Assembly: GCA_025935235.1 (NCBI GenBank)
Contig: JAICVT010000126.1
Location: 1 to 10,615, forward strand
From: Ktedonobacterales bacterium
GTDB lineage: Bacteria > Chloroflexota > Ktedonobacteria > Ktedonobacterales > JADMIN01
Reading direction: 5' to 3'
DNA: 10,615 bases
A program made the translations under genes and the position numbers. The first letter of the stretch is position 1; each line of letters starts with the position of its first letter. Shown here piece after piece: positions 1-7,830 of this stretch. The notes under the pieces are model-generated. The model saw nothing but the letters and a program-made list of their open reading frames with translations. It was not told the origin of the DNA and ran no database searches.

Positions 1-228
1 CACCAGCGCCGCCACCCAGCCCCACTCGCTCTGTTGGCCGGCGAAGAAGGCCGCCAGCGCCGCGACGATGATCGCCAGCTTGGCGCCGATGTTGACGACT
101 CCGGCGGCCAGCTCAATGCGCGTCAGTGCGGTGGCGCTGTTACTATCGCCCGCCGACAGCAGCAGCGCCAGCCCCACCAGCACCAGGATCAGCGCCAGCG
201 CGCATGCGCCGCGCAGCAGCAGCTTCAT
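1..228 (-). CDS. Small membrane protein, N-terminal part (partial)
   Basis: I do not recognise the family. The reverse strand has an ATG at 228 and stays open for 76 codons to the window edge, so the 3' end is missing. The protein starts MKLLLRGACALAL. It has a hydrophobic segment at about residues 7-25, which is either a signal anchor or the first membrane helix, then a short polar stretch (SAGDSNSATALTR) and a second hydrophobic segment at about 40-63. A Trp-containing loop (GQQSEWGW) and what may be a third helix follow. A purine-rich ribosome binding site (GGGAGA, 234-239) lies 5 nt before the ATG. The gene begins 21 nt after the stop of the acetyltransferase gene, so the two are probably co-transcribed. 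It is likely an inner-membrane protein of unknown function. Codon bias and the ribosome site support it being real; its short visible length limits certainty. Confidence 0.62.
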   Translation of the reverse strand, partial: MKLLLRGACALALILVLVGLALLLSAGDSNSATALTRIELAAGVVNIGAKLAIIVAALAAFFAGQQSEWGWVAALV

Positions 229-249
229 GGTCGTCTCCCTCTCCTTGTA

Positions 250-822
250 TCAGCTCATCATGCCCTGGGCAAGCGATTTGTAGAAGATCGTCGTGGCGCG
301 CCCGAAGCCATCCGCCTCGAGCGAGTAGCCCGGGATGCTGCCGACCTCACGGTAGCCCAGCGCGCGATAGAAGTATACGGCGTCGCTATCGGTGTTGGTG
401 TCGAGCACGAGCAGCGTCCGTCCGTTGTCGCGCGCCAGCGACTCCACCGCGTCCATCAGGGCGCGCCCGATCCCCTGGCGGCGCGCGGCGCGGTGCGCCA
501 TCAGCTTCTGCACCTCGGCGCGGTGCGGCGCGTTCTGCCTGGGCGATGGCTCCAACTGCGCGCTGCCCACCACCGCGCCCGCGCGCTCGGCCACCAGCAG
601 CCAGCGCTTGCCCGCCGCGACCTCGGCGATGACGCCGCGCCAGTAGTCGTGAGCGCGGGCATCGTCCAGTGGATGCCAGAAGCCCAGCGAGGCGCCGCTG
701 GCCACCGCGTCTTGCAGCAGCGCCGCGAGGCGTGCGATGAGCGCCGCGGCCTCGTCGGCCTCGACACGGCGAATCGCTACCAGGCTTTCAGGGCTGTCGG
801 CTTCGTCTGGCAGAGCGGTCAT
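250..822 (-). CDS. GNAT family N-acetyltransferase
   Basis: A 190-residue single-domain GNAT enzyme, expected to transfer an acetyl group from acetyl-CoA to an amine in the cytoplasm; the substrate cannot be read from the sequence. The acetyl-CoA binding motif A is clear: VQKLMAH at 104-110 leads into RRQGIGRALM at 114-123, which fits the R/Q-x-x-G-x-G/A pyrophosphate-binding signature. Motif B follows as FYRALGY at 151-157. The middle part (GASLGFWHPL at 43-52, then DYW at 59-61) resembles GNATs annotated as tabtoxin-resistance-like, but that is a resemblance from memory, not proof of function. The ATG at 822 has a GAGGAG site at 833-838, 10 nt upstream. It lies 441 nt downstream of lon on the same strand, separated by a palindrome array, and 21 nt before the small membrane protein gene, with which it probably forms an operon. 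Confidence 0.92.
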   Translation of the reverse strand: MTALPDEADSPESLVAIRRVEADEAAALIARLAALLQDAVASGASLGFWHPLDDARAHDYWRGVIAEVAAGKRWLLVAERAGAVVGSAQLEPSPRQNAPHRAEVQKLMAHRAARRQGIGRALMDAVESLARDNGRTLLVLDTNTDSDAVYFYRALGYREVGSIPGYSLEADGFGRATTIFYKSLAQGMMS

Positions 823-850
823 GCTGGGCTGTCTCCTCGTTGTCGTGCGT

Positions 851-896
851 GGAACCTCTCCCCCCCGGCCACCTCCCCTTCAGGGAGGGGGGAACC
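851..896. repeat. GC-rich palindromic element A (left outer copy)
   Basis: Element with a GAACCTCTCCC head, a CCTCCC/GGGAGG stem (872-877 with 883-888) and a GGGGGGAACC tail. It is an inverted near-copy of the element at 1220-1262; the two differ mainly in homopolymer length and in the short spacer. With that copy it brackets three more palindromes in the lon-acetyltransferase gap. Confidence 0.75.
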
Positions 897-973
897 TGCG
901 GCGGGCGTGTGGCGCTGGCGGGCAAGGCGTCTGGTTAGTGAAACACCTGCGCTTGGTGAGGGCGCCTGGCCTG

Positions 974-1004
974 AGTTCCCCTCCCCTCGTAGGGGAGTGG
1001 GGCA
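974..1004. repeat. GC-rich palindromic element B
   Basis: Perfect 7-bp stem CTCCCCT (981-987) with AGGGGAG (991-997) around the loop CGT, flanked by GTTCCC on the left and TGGGGCAG on the right. It shares the C-run/G-run style and the GTTCCC edge of elements A and E. Confidence 0.6.
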
Positions 1005-1024
1005 GAGACCCGCCCATCGCTGGT

Positions 1025-1030
1025 AGTATA
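1025..1030 (-). promoter_or_regulatory. Candidate -10 box (TATACT) upstream of the acetyltransferase gene
   Basis: On the minus strand the sequence reads CTATACTACC, in an otherwise very GC-rich region about 200 nt before the acetyltransferase ATG. The same TATACT hexamer occurs upstream of clpX and tig. I see no TTGACA-like -35 at the usual 16-18 nt spacing, so this is a weak call. Confidence 0.3.
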
Positions 1031-1053
1031 GCCCACCGCGCCAGCCCGCGCGG

Positions 1054-1090
1054 CCCTCACCCCTGCCCCTCTCCCAGCGGACGAGGGGAG
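1054..1090. repeat. GC-rich palindromic element C
   Basis: The head CCCTCACCCCTG is followed by CCCCTCTCCC and, after a short loop, GAGGGGAG; the stem CCCCTC (1066-1071) pairs with GAGGGG (1083-1088). The head matches, in inverted orientation, the TTGGGGTAGGGGC tail of element D, so C and D form a head-out inverted pair about 100 nt across. Confidence 0.65.
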
Positions 1091-1154
1091 TTGCGCTGGC
1101 CCAGAGGGTTAGCCGATGGGCCAACGATCCATGCGTCTCTGGCGCGACCTGAAA

Positions 1155-1196
1155 GCCCCTCTCCCGCCGCAGCGGGGGAGGGGTTGGGGTAGGGGC
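1155..1196. repeat. GC-rich palindromic element D
   Basis: Stem CCCCTCTCCCGC (1156-1167), loop CGCA, then GCGGGGGAGGGG (1172-1183), a 12-bp stem with a single A-G mismatch in DNA terms. It is followed by TTGGGGTAGGGGC. The same arrangement recurs near 9337-9376, which marks it as a dispersed repeat family. Confidence 0.72.
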
Positions 1197-1219
1197 ATCG
1201 CGCCACACCGCCTGAAATG

Positions 1220-1262
1220 GGTTCCCCCTCCCTGAAGGGGAGGGGGCTAGGGGGAGAGGTTC
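1220..1262. repeat. GC-rich palindromic element E, abutting the lon stop codon
   Basis: Perfect 9-bp stem CCCCCTCCC (1224-1232) with GGGAGGGGG (1238-1246), loop TGAAG, followed by CTAGGGGGAGAGGTTC. It is the inverted partner of element A. It begins 1 nt beyond the lon stop codon in the direction of lon transcription, so its RNA hairpin could help end lon transcripts or protect their 3' ends. There is no T-run behind it, so it is not a textbook intrinsic terminator. Confidence 0.72.
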
Positions 1263-1263
1263 G

Positions 1264-3903
<2,640 letters not shown>

Positions 3904-3913
3904 GAAAGTGGGA

Positions 3914-3918
3914 TCCTC
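3914..3918 (-). promoter_or_regulatory. Ribosome binding site that decides the lon start
   Basis: On the minus strand ATGAGGATCC places GAGGA 10 nt before the ATG at 3903. No comparable purine run precedes the ATG at 3942, and the 13 residues between the two starts (MTHAASTHEDPTF) show no Lon similarity. Confidence 0.6.
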
Positions 3919-4131
3919 ATGAGTGCTGGCGGCGTGTGTCATCCATGTGGCGTCTCACTCCCATTCTCCCAGTGCGATCCGTCTCGGCCCGTGGCGATCG
4001 CGTGCGATCTACGTGCCAGGTTGGTTATCTCAAGAGAACGTCCGGCGCCACCCATCGGGCGCGGCGGCGAGCCGAGATCGGCGCGCACCGCGTCTGGAGA
4101 GCGGCGCCATGAAGCACGGATGACAGCGATG

Positions 4132-4167
4132 TGATTGATTGTACTGGTTGTGTCGGTTGTATTGGTT
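4132..4167. repeat. 9-nt tandem repeats upstream of lon
   Basis: Three consecutive 9-mers, GTACTGGTT (4141-4149), GTGTCGGTT (4150-4158) and GTATTGGTT (4159-4167), preceded by a degenerate unit TGATTGATT (4132-4140). The tract is clearly richer in T than its surroundings. On the lon strand it reads as repeated ACAACC boxes, each 9 nt apart, about 240-270 nt before the lon start codon. Confidence 0.7.
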
Positions 4168-4240
4168 GTAGACGACTACCCGCGTTTCAGAGCGGCCCGC
4201 TCATGTTCGCTCATGTAGGAGAACGGGCAGCCCTGGCGCG

Positions 4241-4262
4241 CTCAGCATGCTCAACATGCTCA
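4241..4262. repeat. 9-nt repeats and small inverted repeat overlapping the clpX stop codon
   Basis: CTCAGCATG (4241-4249) and CTCAACATG (4250-4258) followed by CTCA (4259-4262), whose last three bases are the clpX stop codon on the minus strand. The tract also contains the inverted repeat AGCATG-CTCAA-CATGCT (4244-4260). It is too weak and lacks the U-run expected of an intrinsic terminator. Confidence 0.5.
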
Positions 4263-5516
4263 GGCCGACTCGTTCTCCAACTCGACGTTGTTGCGCGACT
4301 CGATGACGGCGCGCGTGATGACCTGGGCCGGCTGATGCGACGTGATGGTGTCGCCATCAATCACGACCTTCTTCACATCTGAACGTGAAGGCGCGTCGAA
4401 CATCACATCGAGTAGGACATTCTCCACAATGGTGCGCAGACCGCGCGCGCCCGTCTTCTGGGCCAGCGCGGCATCGGCGGCGGCTTCGAGCGCCGACTGC
4501 GTGAAGGACAGCTCGATGCGATCCAGATTCATCAGCTTCTGATATTGCTTGACGATCGCGTTCTTCGGCTCGGTCAGAATGCGAATCAGCGCCTCGCGGT
4601 CAAGGCTGTCGAGCGAGCAGGCGACCGGCAGACGCCCGACGAACTCAGGAATCATGCCGAACTTTAGCAGGTCGTCGGGGATCAGCTGCGCCAATGCCGA
4701 GTTGCTCAGCTCTGGCGTCTCATCCACCGCCTTGAAGCCCATCAGCTTGTGGCTGCCCAGCCGCTGCTCGACGATCTTATCCAGCCCCTCGAAGGCGCCG
4801 CCGCAGATGAACAAGATGTTCTGCGTGTTGATCTGGATGAAATCCTGGTGCGGATGCTTGCGCCCGCCCTGTGGCGGCACATTGGCGATCGTGCCCTCGA
4901 TGATCTTCAGCAGCGCCTGCTGCACGCCCTCGCCTGAGACATCGCGCGTGATGGAGGGGTTGTCGGCCTTGCGGGCGATCTTATCTATCTCGTCAATGTA
5001 GACGATGCCCCGCTCGGCGCGCGCCACATCAAACTCGGCGATCTGGATCAGCCGCAGCAGGATGTTCTCGACATCCTCGCCGACATAGCCCGCCTCGGTC
5101 AGCGCGGTGGCGTCGGCGATGCAGAAGGGCACGTCGAGCACCTTGGCCAGCGTCTGCGCCAGCAGCGTCTTGCCACTGCCGGTGGGGCCGATCAGCAGGA
5201 TGTTGCTCTTGCCCAGCTCCACGTCGTCAATCTGCATGCCAGAGTTGATGCGCTTGAAGTGGTTATAGACCGCGACGGCAAGGGTCTTCTTGGCGCGATC
5301 CTGGCCGATGACATACTGGTTGAGCTGGTCATAGATCTTCTTGGGCGTCGGCGCCTTCCCGCTCGCCACGCGCGGCTTGACGACGGCCTGTTCTTCTTCG
5401 ATGATCTCGCGGCACAGGTCCACACACTCGTCGCAGATGTAGACGCCACCCGGGCCAGCGATGAGTCGCTGCACCAGGTCCTGACTTTTGCCGCAGAAGG
5501 AGCATCGGTACGTCAT
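4260..5516 (-). CDS. clpX: ATP-dependent Clp protease ATP-binding subunit ClpX
   Basis: ClpX is the hexameric AAA+ unfoldase that recognises tagged proteins and threads them into the ClpP peptidase. At 418 residues it is the usual length. The N-terminal zinc-binding domain has C5, C8, C28 and C31. The AAA+ core shows Walker A GPTGSGKT (110-117), pore loop GYVG (143-146), Walker B IVYIDEID (171-178), the RKH loop (219-221) and the sensor-2 segment GARGLR (356-361). The ClpP-docking IGF tripeptide appears as MGF (259-261), a conservative variant that still predicts ClpP binding. The ATG at 5516 is chosen because the zinc domain starts there and AAGGGG (5523-5528) lies 6 nt upstream; the frame stays open for 130 codons further upstream but that stretch has no ClpX similarity. 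No clpP lies in the window, so ClpP must be encoded elsewhere. Its 5' region carries its own candidate promoter. Confidence 0.98.
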   Translation of the reverse strand: MTYRCSFCGKSQDLVQRLIAGPGGVYICDECVDLCREIIEEEQAVVKPRVASGKAPTPKKIYDQLNQYVIGQDRAKKTLAVAVYNHFKRINSGMQIDDVELGKSNILLIGPTGSGKTLLAQTLAKVLDVPFCIADATALTEAGYVGEDVENILLRLIQIAEFDVARAERGIVYIDEIDKIARKADNPSITRDVSGEGVQQALLKIIEGTIANVPPQGGRKHPHQDFIQINTQNILFICGGAFEGLDKIVEQRLGSHKLMGFKAVDETPELSNSALAQLIPDDLLKFGMIPEFVGRLPVACSLDSLDREALIRILTEPKNAIVKQYQKLMNLDRIELSFTQSALEAAADAALAQKTGARGLRTIVENVLLDVMFDAPSRSDVKKVVIDGDTITSHQPAQVITRAVIESRNNVELENESA

Positions 5517-5590
5517 GCGCGTCCCCTTCGTATTCGCCACGTTGCTACCATCCCCTCGCTGGCCGCCGGCCTCTCCCCGACGTCCGCTCA

Positions 5591-5640
5591 CGTTGTTCGC
5601 CGTGCTTCGCCATGCTTCGCCATGCTCTGCCGTACATCGC
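5591..5640. repeat. 10-nt tandem repeats in the clpX leader
   Basis: Five successive imperfect 10-mers: CGTTGTTCGC, CGTGCTTCGC, CATGCTTCGC, CATGCTCTGC, CGTACATCGC. The middle two differ at one position, and outer units diverge progressively. On the clpX strand they lie 75-125 nt before the start codon. Confidence 0.72.
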
Positions 5641-5650
5641 GTGGTACGGC
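5629..5650. repeat. Perfect 7-bp inverted repeat in the clpX leader
   Basis: GCCGTAC (5629-5635) pairs with GTACGGC (5644-5650) around the 8-nt loop ATCGCGTG. It overlaps the end of the 10-nt repeat tract. It could be an operator or an RNA hairpin; neither strand has a following T-run, so a terminator is unlikely. Confidence 0.5.
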
Positions 5651-5737
5651 GTGTTGCCCCCAAGTTTGGCGCCGCAGTTGACGGGATGGCCACGCTGGCC
5701 TGGATGTCACACTGACGACACTGCCGACGATGGTTGA

Positions 5738-5770
5738 CCGATGACCGGCCGATGGCTAGCCGAAAATTGG
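5738..5770. repeat. 11-nt direct repeats in the clpX leader
   Basis: CCGATGACCGG, CCGATGGCTAG and CCGAAAATTGG follow one another, so CCGA recurs every 11 nt. Only the 5' part of the unit is conserved. They form a second short-period tract about 100 nt upstream (on the clpX strand) of the 10-nt repeats. Confidence 0.45.
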
Positions 5771-5873
5771 CGCGCCTGCCGCGCACGCCGCCTCCATCAC
5801 GCTCCTCGCCACGCCAGCCGACCCGCGAGCGGATCGGGTGAGGCGGATGCGCTGGTGGGCATCGTGCCTTCAT

Positions 5874-5879
5874 AGTATA
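5874..5879 (-). promoter_or_regulatory. Candidate clpX promoter -10 box (TATACT)
   Basis: On the minus strand the AT-rich tract reads TTGACGTATATACTATG, the most AT-rich spot in the tig-clpX gap. TATACT is a good -10 hexamer. The TTGACG in front of it is too close to be its -35, and no clear -35 lies 17 nt upstream. It comes directly after the hairpin that follows tig, as expected for a promoter that restarts transcription for clpX. Confidence 0.42.
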
Positions 5880-5890
5880 TACGTCAAATG

Positions 5891-5926
5891 CGCCGGGCAG
5901 GAACAAGATGGCTCCTGGTCCCGGCG
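5891..5926. terminator. Strong hairpin between tig and clpX (possible terminator)
   Basis: CGCCGGG+CAGGA (5891-5902) pairs with TCCTG+CCCGGCG (5913-5917 and 5920-5926), giving a 12-bp stem with a 2-nt bulge and a 10-nt loop. It lies 55 nt past the tig stop codon and ends about 12 nt before the TATACT box of clpX. There is no uridine run after it on the minus strand (CATTTGACG follows), so intrinsic termination is uncertain; transcript 3' end protection or an operator role are alternatives. Confidence 0.4.
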
Positions 5927-5980
5927 TATTCAGTTCCTTCGTCCAGGTAGACTGTTCAGGTTGGCCGCGGCGGGGAAGCG

Positions 5981-7543
5981 CTACTCCTCCGCCTCCGGCT
6001 GCTCTGTCGCCTGCGCGGCAGGCTTCACAGCGGGTTTCACGGCGGGCTTCGCGGCTGACTGCTCGCTGGCGCTGGCCTTCGCAGGCTGCTCGGCGGCCTG
6101 CTCATCTGTCTGCTCGGCGACCTGCGCGCCCACGCGGGCGGCCGCGGCGGCGTTGGCCTGCGTATTGGCGGCCTCGGTCGCGGCTTCCGCCTCGCCCTGA
6201 TCCGCCTCAGCCGCTTCAGCCATGTCGTCCGTGTCAGCCGGTTCGGCGGGCGCGGGCGGCCACTTGCCCTCGGTGGCGATCGCGATCATGCGGTCGAGCG
6301 CACTGTCGCGGCGCAGCCGCGCGATGATCGAGCGCTTCTGGCTGGCGTTCAAGCTGTTCCAGCGCTCGCGGCGGCCCGTTAGCGAGGTCATCATCTCATA
6401 CCATTGCGCGGCTTCGCTGTCATCCACGGTGGTCGCTTCGGCGTCGGCCAGCGCGGCCAGCGCCAGGTCGCGCTTGACGCGCTCGGTCGCCTCAGGCTGT
6501 AGCTCCTCGCGATAGGCCTCTGGCGTCTTGTTGGTCGCTTCGAGGAACTGCTCCAGCGTCAGGCGGCTGTCTTCCAGCATGCGCCGTGTCTCGCGCGTCA
6601 TCGTCTCCACCTCATCCTCCACCAGCAGCGGGTGGATGGTGTAGGTGGTGGACTCGATGAGCGCCTTGGTGACGGCCTCGCTCAGCTCGCGATTGGCGTC
6701 GCGCTGGCGCTGCGACTTGAGCTGGTCGCGGATGGCGTCGCGCACCTCGTCCATGTTGGCGTATTCGCCGACCGACATGGCGAACTCGTCGTTCAGCTCA
6801 GGCAGCTCGTGCTCCTTGACCGCCTTGAGCGTCACGTCATAGCTGGCCTCTTTGCCAGCGAAGTCGGGGTTGCCGTAGTCTTCGGGGATGGTGGTGGTGA
6901 AGGTCTTGCTCTCGCCCTCCTTCATCCCGACGATGTGCTCATCCATGCCGCTGAAGATGCCGACGCGGTCGTCGGCGAGGACGAATTCGTTGTCGTGCAG
7001 ATTGCTGATGTCGCGGTCGCCGCTGGTCAGCTTGAGATCCATCGTCACCTGGTCGCCGATCTTGGCCGGGCGGTCGGCGGGCAGCCAGGCGGCCTGCTGC
7101 TGGCGCAGCCGCTCGACAGTCTCCTCGACCTGCTCTTCGGTCGTCTCCAGGCTAGGCAGCGGCACACGAATGGCCTTGTAGTCGCCGAGCGTGGCGGGGG
7201 TCAGCACCGGCACATGCACCACAGCGGAGAACGGCTGACCGATCTCCAGCGCCTGCTCAGTATCCACATGTGGCTGGGTGAGCGGCGTCAGGTTGTTCTC
7301 GGTGATGGCGTTGCGGTAGGCGCTGTCTATCAGATCGTCGAGGCCTTCCTGATAGATCGCCTCTTTGCCGAGCATGCGCTCCAGTGTGGCGCGTGGGGCG
7401 TGGCCGCGGCGGAAGCCGTGGACGGTGTATTTCTGCGCCAGGCGCTGATAGGCTTTGTCTGACGCCGATTCGATCTCTGGCCACTCCACTTCAAGGTGGA
7501 GCTTCGCCTCGCTCTCTGGCGTGCGCTCGACAGTGACTTTCAA
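5981..7543 (-). CDS. tig: Trigger factor (ribosome-associated chaperone and peptidyl-prolyl isomerase)
   Basis: Trigger factor binds ribosomal protein uL23 at the exit tunnel and shields nascent chains. The start is taken as TTG at 7543, giving 520 residues that begin MKVTVERTPES, the canonical N-terminus; a perfect GGAGG lies 8 nt upstream. The ribosome-binding signature is GFRRGHAP at 43-50, the position seen in E. coli. The FKBP-like PPIase domain covers about 160-245 (IGDQVTMDLKL to DVTLKAVKEHE). The alpha-helical C-terminal domain ends near residue 428. A further 92 residues form a low-complexity Ala/Glu/Gln/Pro tail containing tandem KPAV units and no aromatic residue, making the protein nearly 90 residues longer than the 432-residue E. 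coli protein. A longer in-frame TTG start at 7558 would place the GGAGG inside the gene, which argues against it. It is divergent from the cyclophilin gene and upstream of clpX. Confidence 0.96.
   Translation of the reverse strand: MKVTVERTPESEAKLHLEVEWPEIESASDKAYQRLAQKYTVHGFRRGHAPRATLERMLGKEAIYQEGLDDLIDSAYRNAITENNLTPLTQPHVDTEQALEIGQPFSAVVHVPVLTPATLGDYKAIRVPLPSLETTEEQVEETVERLRQQQAAWLPADRPAKIGDQVTMDLKLTSGDRDISNLHDNEFVLADDRVGIFSGMDEHIVGMKEGESKTFTTTIPEDYGNPDFAGKEASYDVTLKAVKEHELPELNDEFAMSVGEYANMDEVRDAIRDQLKSQRQRDANRELSEAVTKALIESTTYTIHPLLVEDEVETMTRETRRMLEDSRLTLEQFLEATNKTPEAYREELQPEATERVKRDLALAALADAEATTVDDSEAAQWYEMMTSLTGRRERWNSLNASQKRSIIARLRRDSALDRMIAIATEGKWPPAPAEPADTDDMAEAAEADQGEAEAATEAANTQANAAAAARVGAQVAEQTDEQAAEQPAKASASEQSAAKPAVKPAVKPAAQATEQPEAEE
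6021..6056. repeat. 12-nt in-frame tandem repeats in the tig 3' end
   Basis: Three imperfect 12-mers on the plus strand, GGCTTCACAGCG, GGTTTCACGGCG and GGCTTCGCGGCT. On the coding strand they encode the consecutive KPAV/KPAV/KPAA units of the trigger factor tail. Units of exact codon multiple suggest growth by slippage without loss of frame. Confidence 0.7.
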
Positions 7544-7551
7544 GGTAGGGG

Positions 7552-7556
7552 CCTCC
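7552..7556 (-). promoter_or_regulatory. Ribosome binding site that decides the TTG start of tig
   Basis: On the minus strand TTGGAGGCCCCTACCTTG places GGAGG exactly 8 nt before the TTG at 7543. Starting there gives the family-typical KVTVE N-terminus; the nearby ATG at 7562 is out of frame. Confidence 0.75.
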
Positions 7557-7700
7557 AACCATCACAAACCAGCGCGCGGGCCGACGCTCACGACGCGCGG
7601 CGCGGCCAATCCGCCTCGCGCGGGGCGGTTCAGGCGCGGCGATGAGCATTGCGGGGCGCGGGAGGAGTGTTCACACAGCAATTTAGTGTACGCAACGGAT

Positions 7701-7706
7701 AGTATA
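7701..7706 (-). promoter_or_regulatory. Candidate tig promoter, extended -10 (TGATATACT)
   Basis: The minus strand reads GGTGATATACTATCC, which contains a TG-N-TATACT extended -10. Extended -10 promoters can work without a good -35, and none is visible 17 nt upstream. Transcription would begin near 7694, giving a tig leader of about 150 nt. Confidence 0.48.
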
Positions 7707-7810
7707 TCACCGACCAGCGCCGGTCGCGGCGGGAAGGCCGCTGGTCGTGAACATGTCACGCTGGCGGCTGCGGGGCGGCGTGCGGTACAGTGTGTGGGCG
7801 CGTGTTTCCC

Positions 7811-7830
7811 GACAACAAGCGACAACAAGC
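7811..7830. repeat. Exact tandem duplication of a 10-mer in the cyclophilin leader
   Basis: GACAACAAGC occurs twice in immediate succession, followed by GAAAATC, a partial third start. It lies 42-61 nt before the cyclophilin ATG and could be a pair of protein sites on the same helix face or a simple slippage product. Confidence 0.75.

Larger units (their letters stand above)
3904..4259. other. Intergenic region between clpX and lon (356 nt)
   Basis: No gene is supported here on either strand. It is the presumed lon leader and promoter region. It holds two clusters of 9-nt tandem repeats (4132-4167 and 4241-4262), a duplicated GCTCATGT (4199-4206 and 4209-4216), and a TACAAT hexamer on the minus strand (4138-4143) that could be a -10 box for lon, though no matching -35 is visible. 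I looked for CIRCE-like arms (TTAGCACTC/GAGTGCTAA) and see only a partial right arm, GAGTGCTGG at 3921-3929, without a partner. Confidence 0.5.
5517..5980. other. Intergenic region between tig and clpX (464 nt), where clpP would be expected
   Basis: No gene is supported on either strand. The open frames here are extensions or antisense shadows and none shows ClpP motifs. In clpX transcription order it contains a strong hairpin (5926-5891), a TATACT box (5879-5874), three imperfect 11-nt units (5738-5770), a 7-bp hairpin (5650-5629), five imperfect 10-nt units (5640-5591) and the clpX ribosome site. If the TATACT box is the promoter, clpX mRNA has an unusually long leader of about 350 nt. Confidence 0.55.

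Noticed and set aside
34..1026. Long plus-strand open frame of 330 codons
   Set aside because: It is antisense to the acetyltransferase and membrane protein genes, is Arg/Gln/Ala-rich shadow sequence without a recognisable domain, and crosses the palindrome array.
3919..3929. Possible CIRCE (HrcA operator) arm at GAGTGCTGG near the lon start
   Set aside because: The matching left arm TTAGCACTC is absent at the required 9-nt distance, and the right arm is itself imperfect.
3904..3942. Alternative lon start 13 codons upstream
   Set aside because: No ribosome site precedes the ATG at 3942, while the ATG at 3903 has GAGGA at 10-nt spacing. It remains possible but is less likely.
4132..4262. CRISPR-like appearance of repeated short units before lon
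   Set aside because: Units are 9 nt long and contiguous, without the 20-40 nt repeats and unique spacers of a CRISPR array, and no cas gene is present.
4131..4382. Small plus-strand frame beginning with a Cys-X-Gly repeat (CTGCVGCIGC), which looked like a metal-binding peptide
   Set aside because: The Cys-Gly pattern is just the 9-nt DNA repeat in translation, and the rest is antisense to the clpX 3' end. It has a GTG start and no clear ribosome site.
5517..5906. 130-codon upstream extension of the clpX frame
   Set aside because: The zinc-binding domain begins exactly at the ATG at 5516 with a good ribosome site. The upstream translation has no family similarity and crosses repeats and a hairpin.
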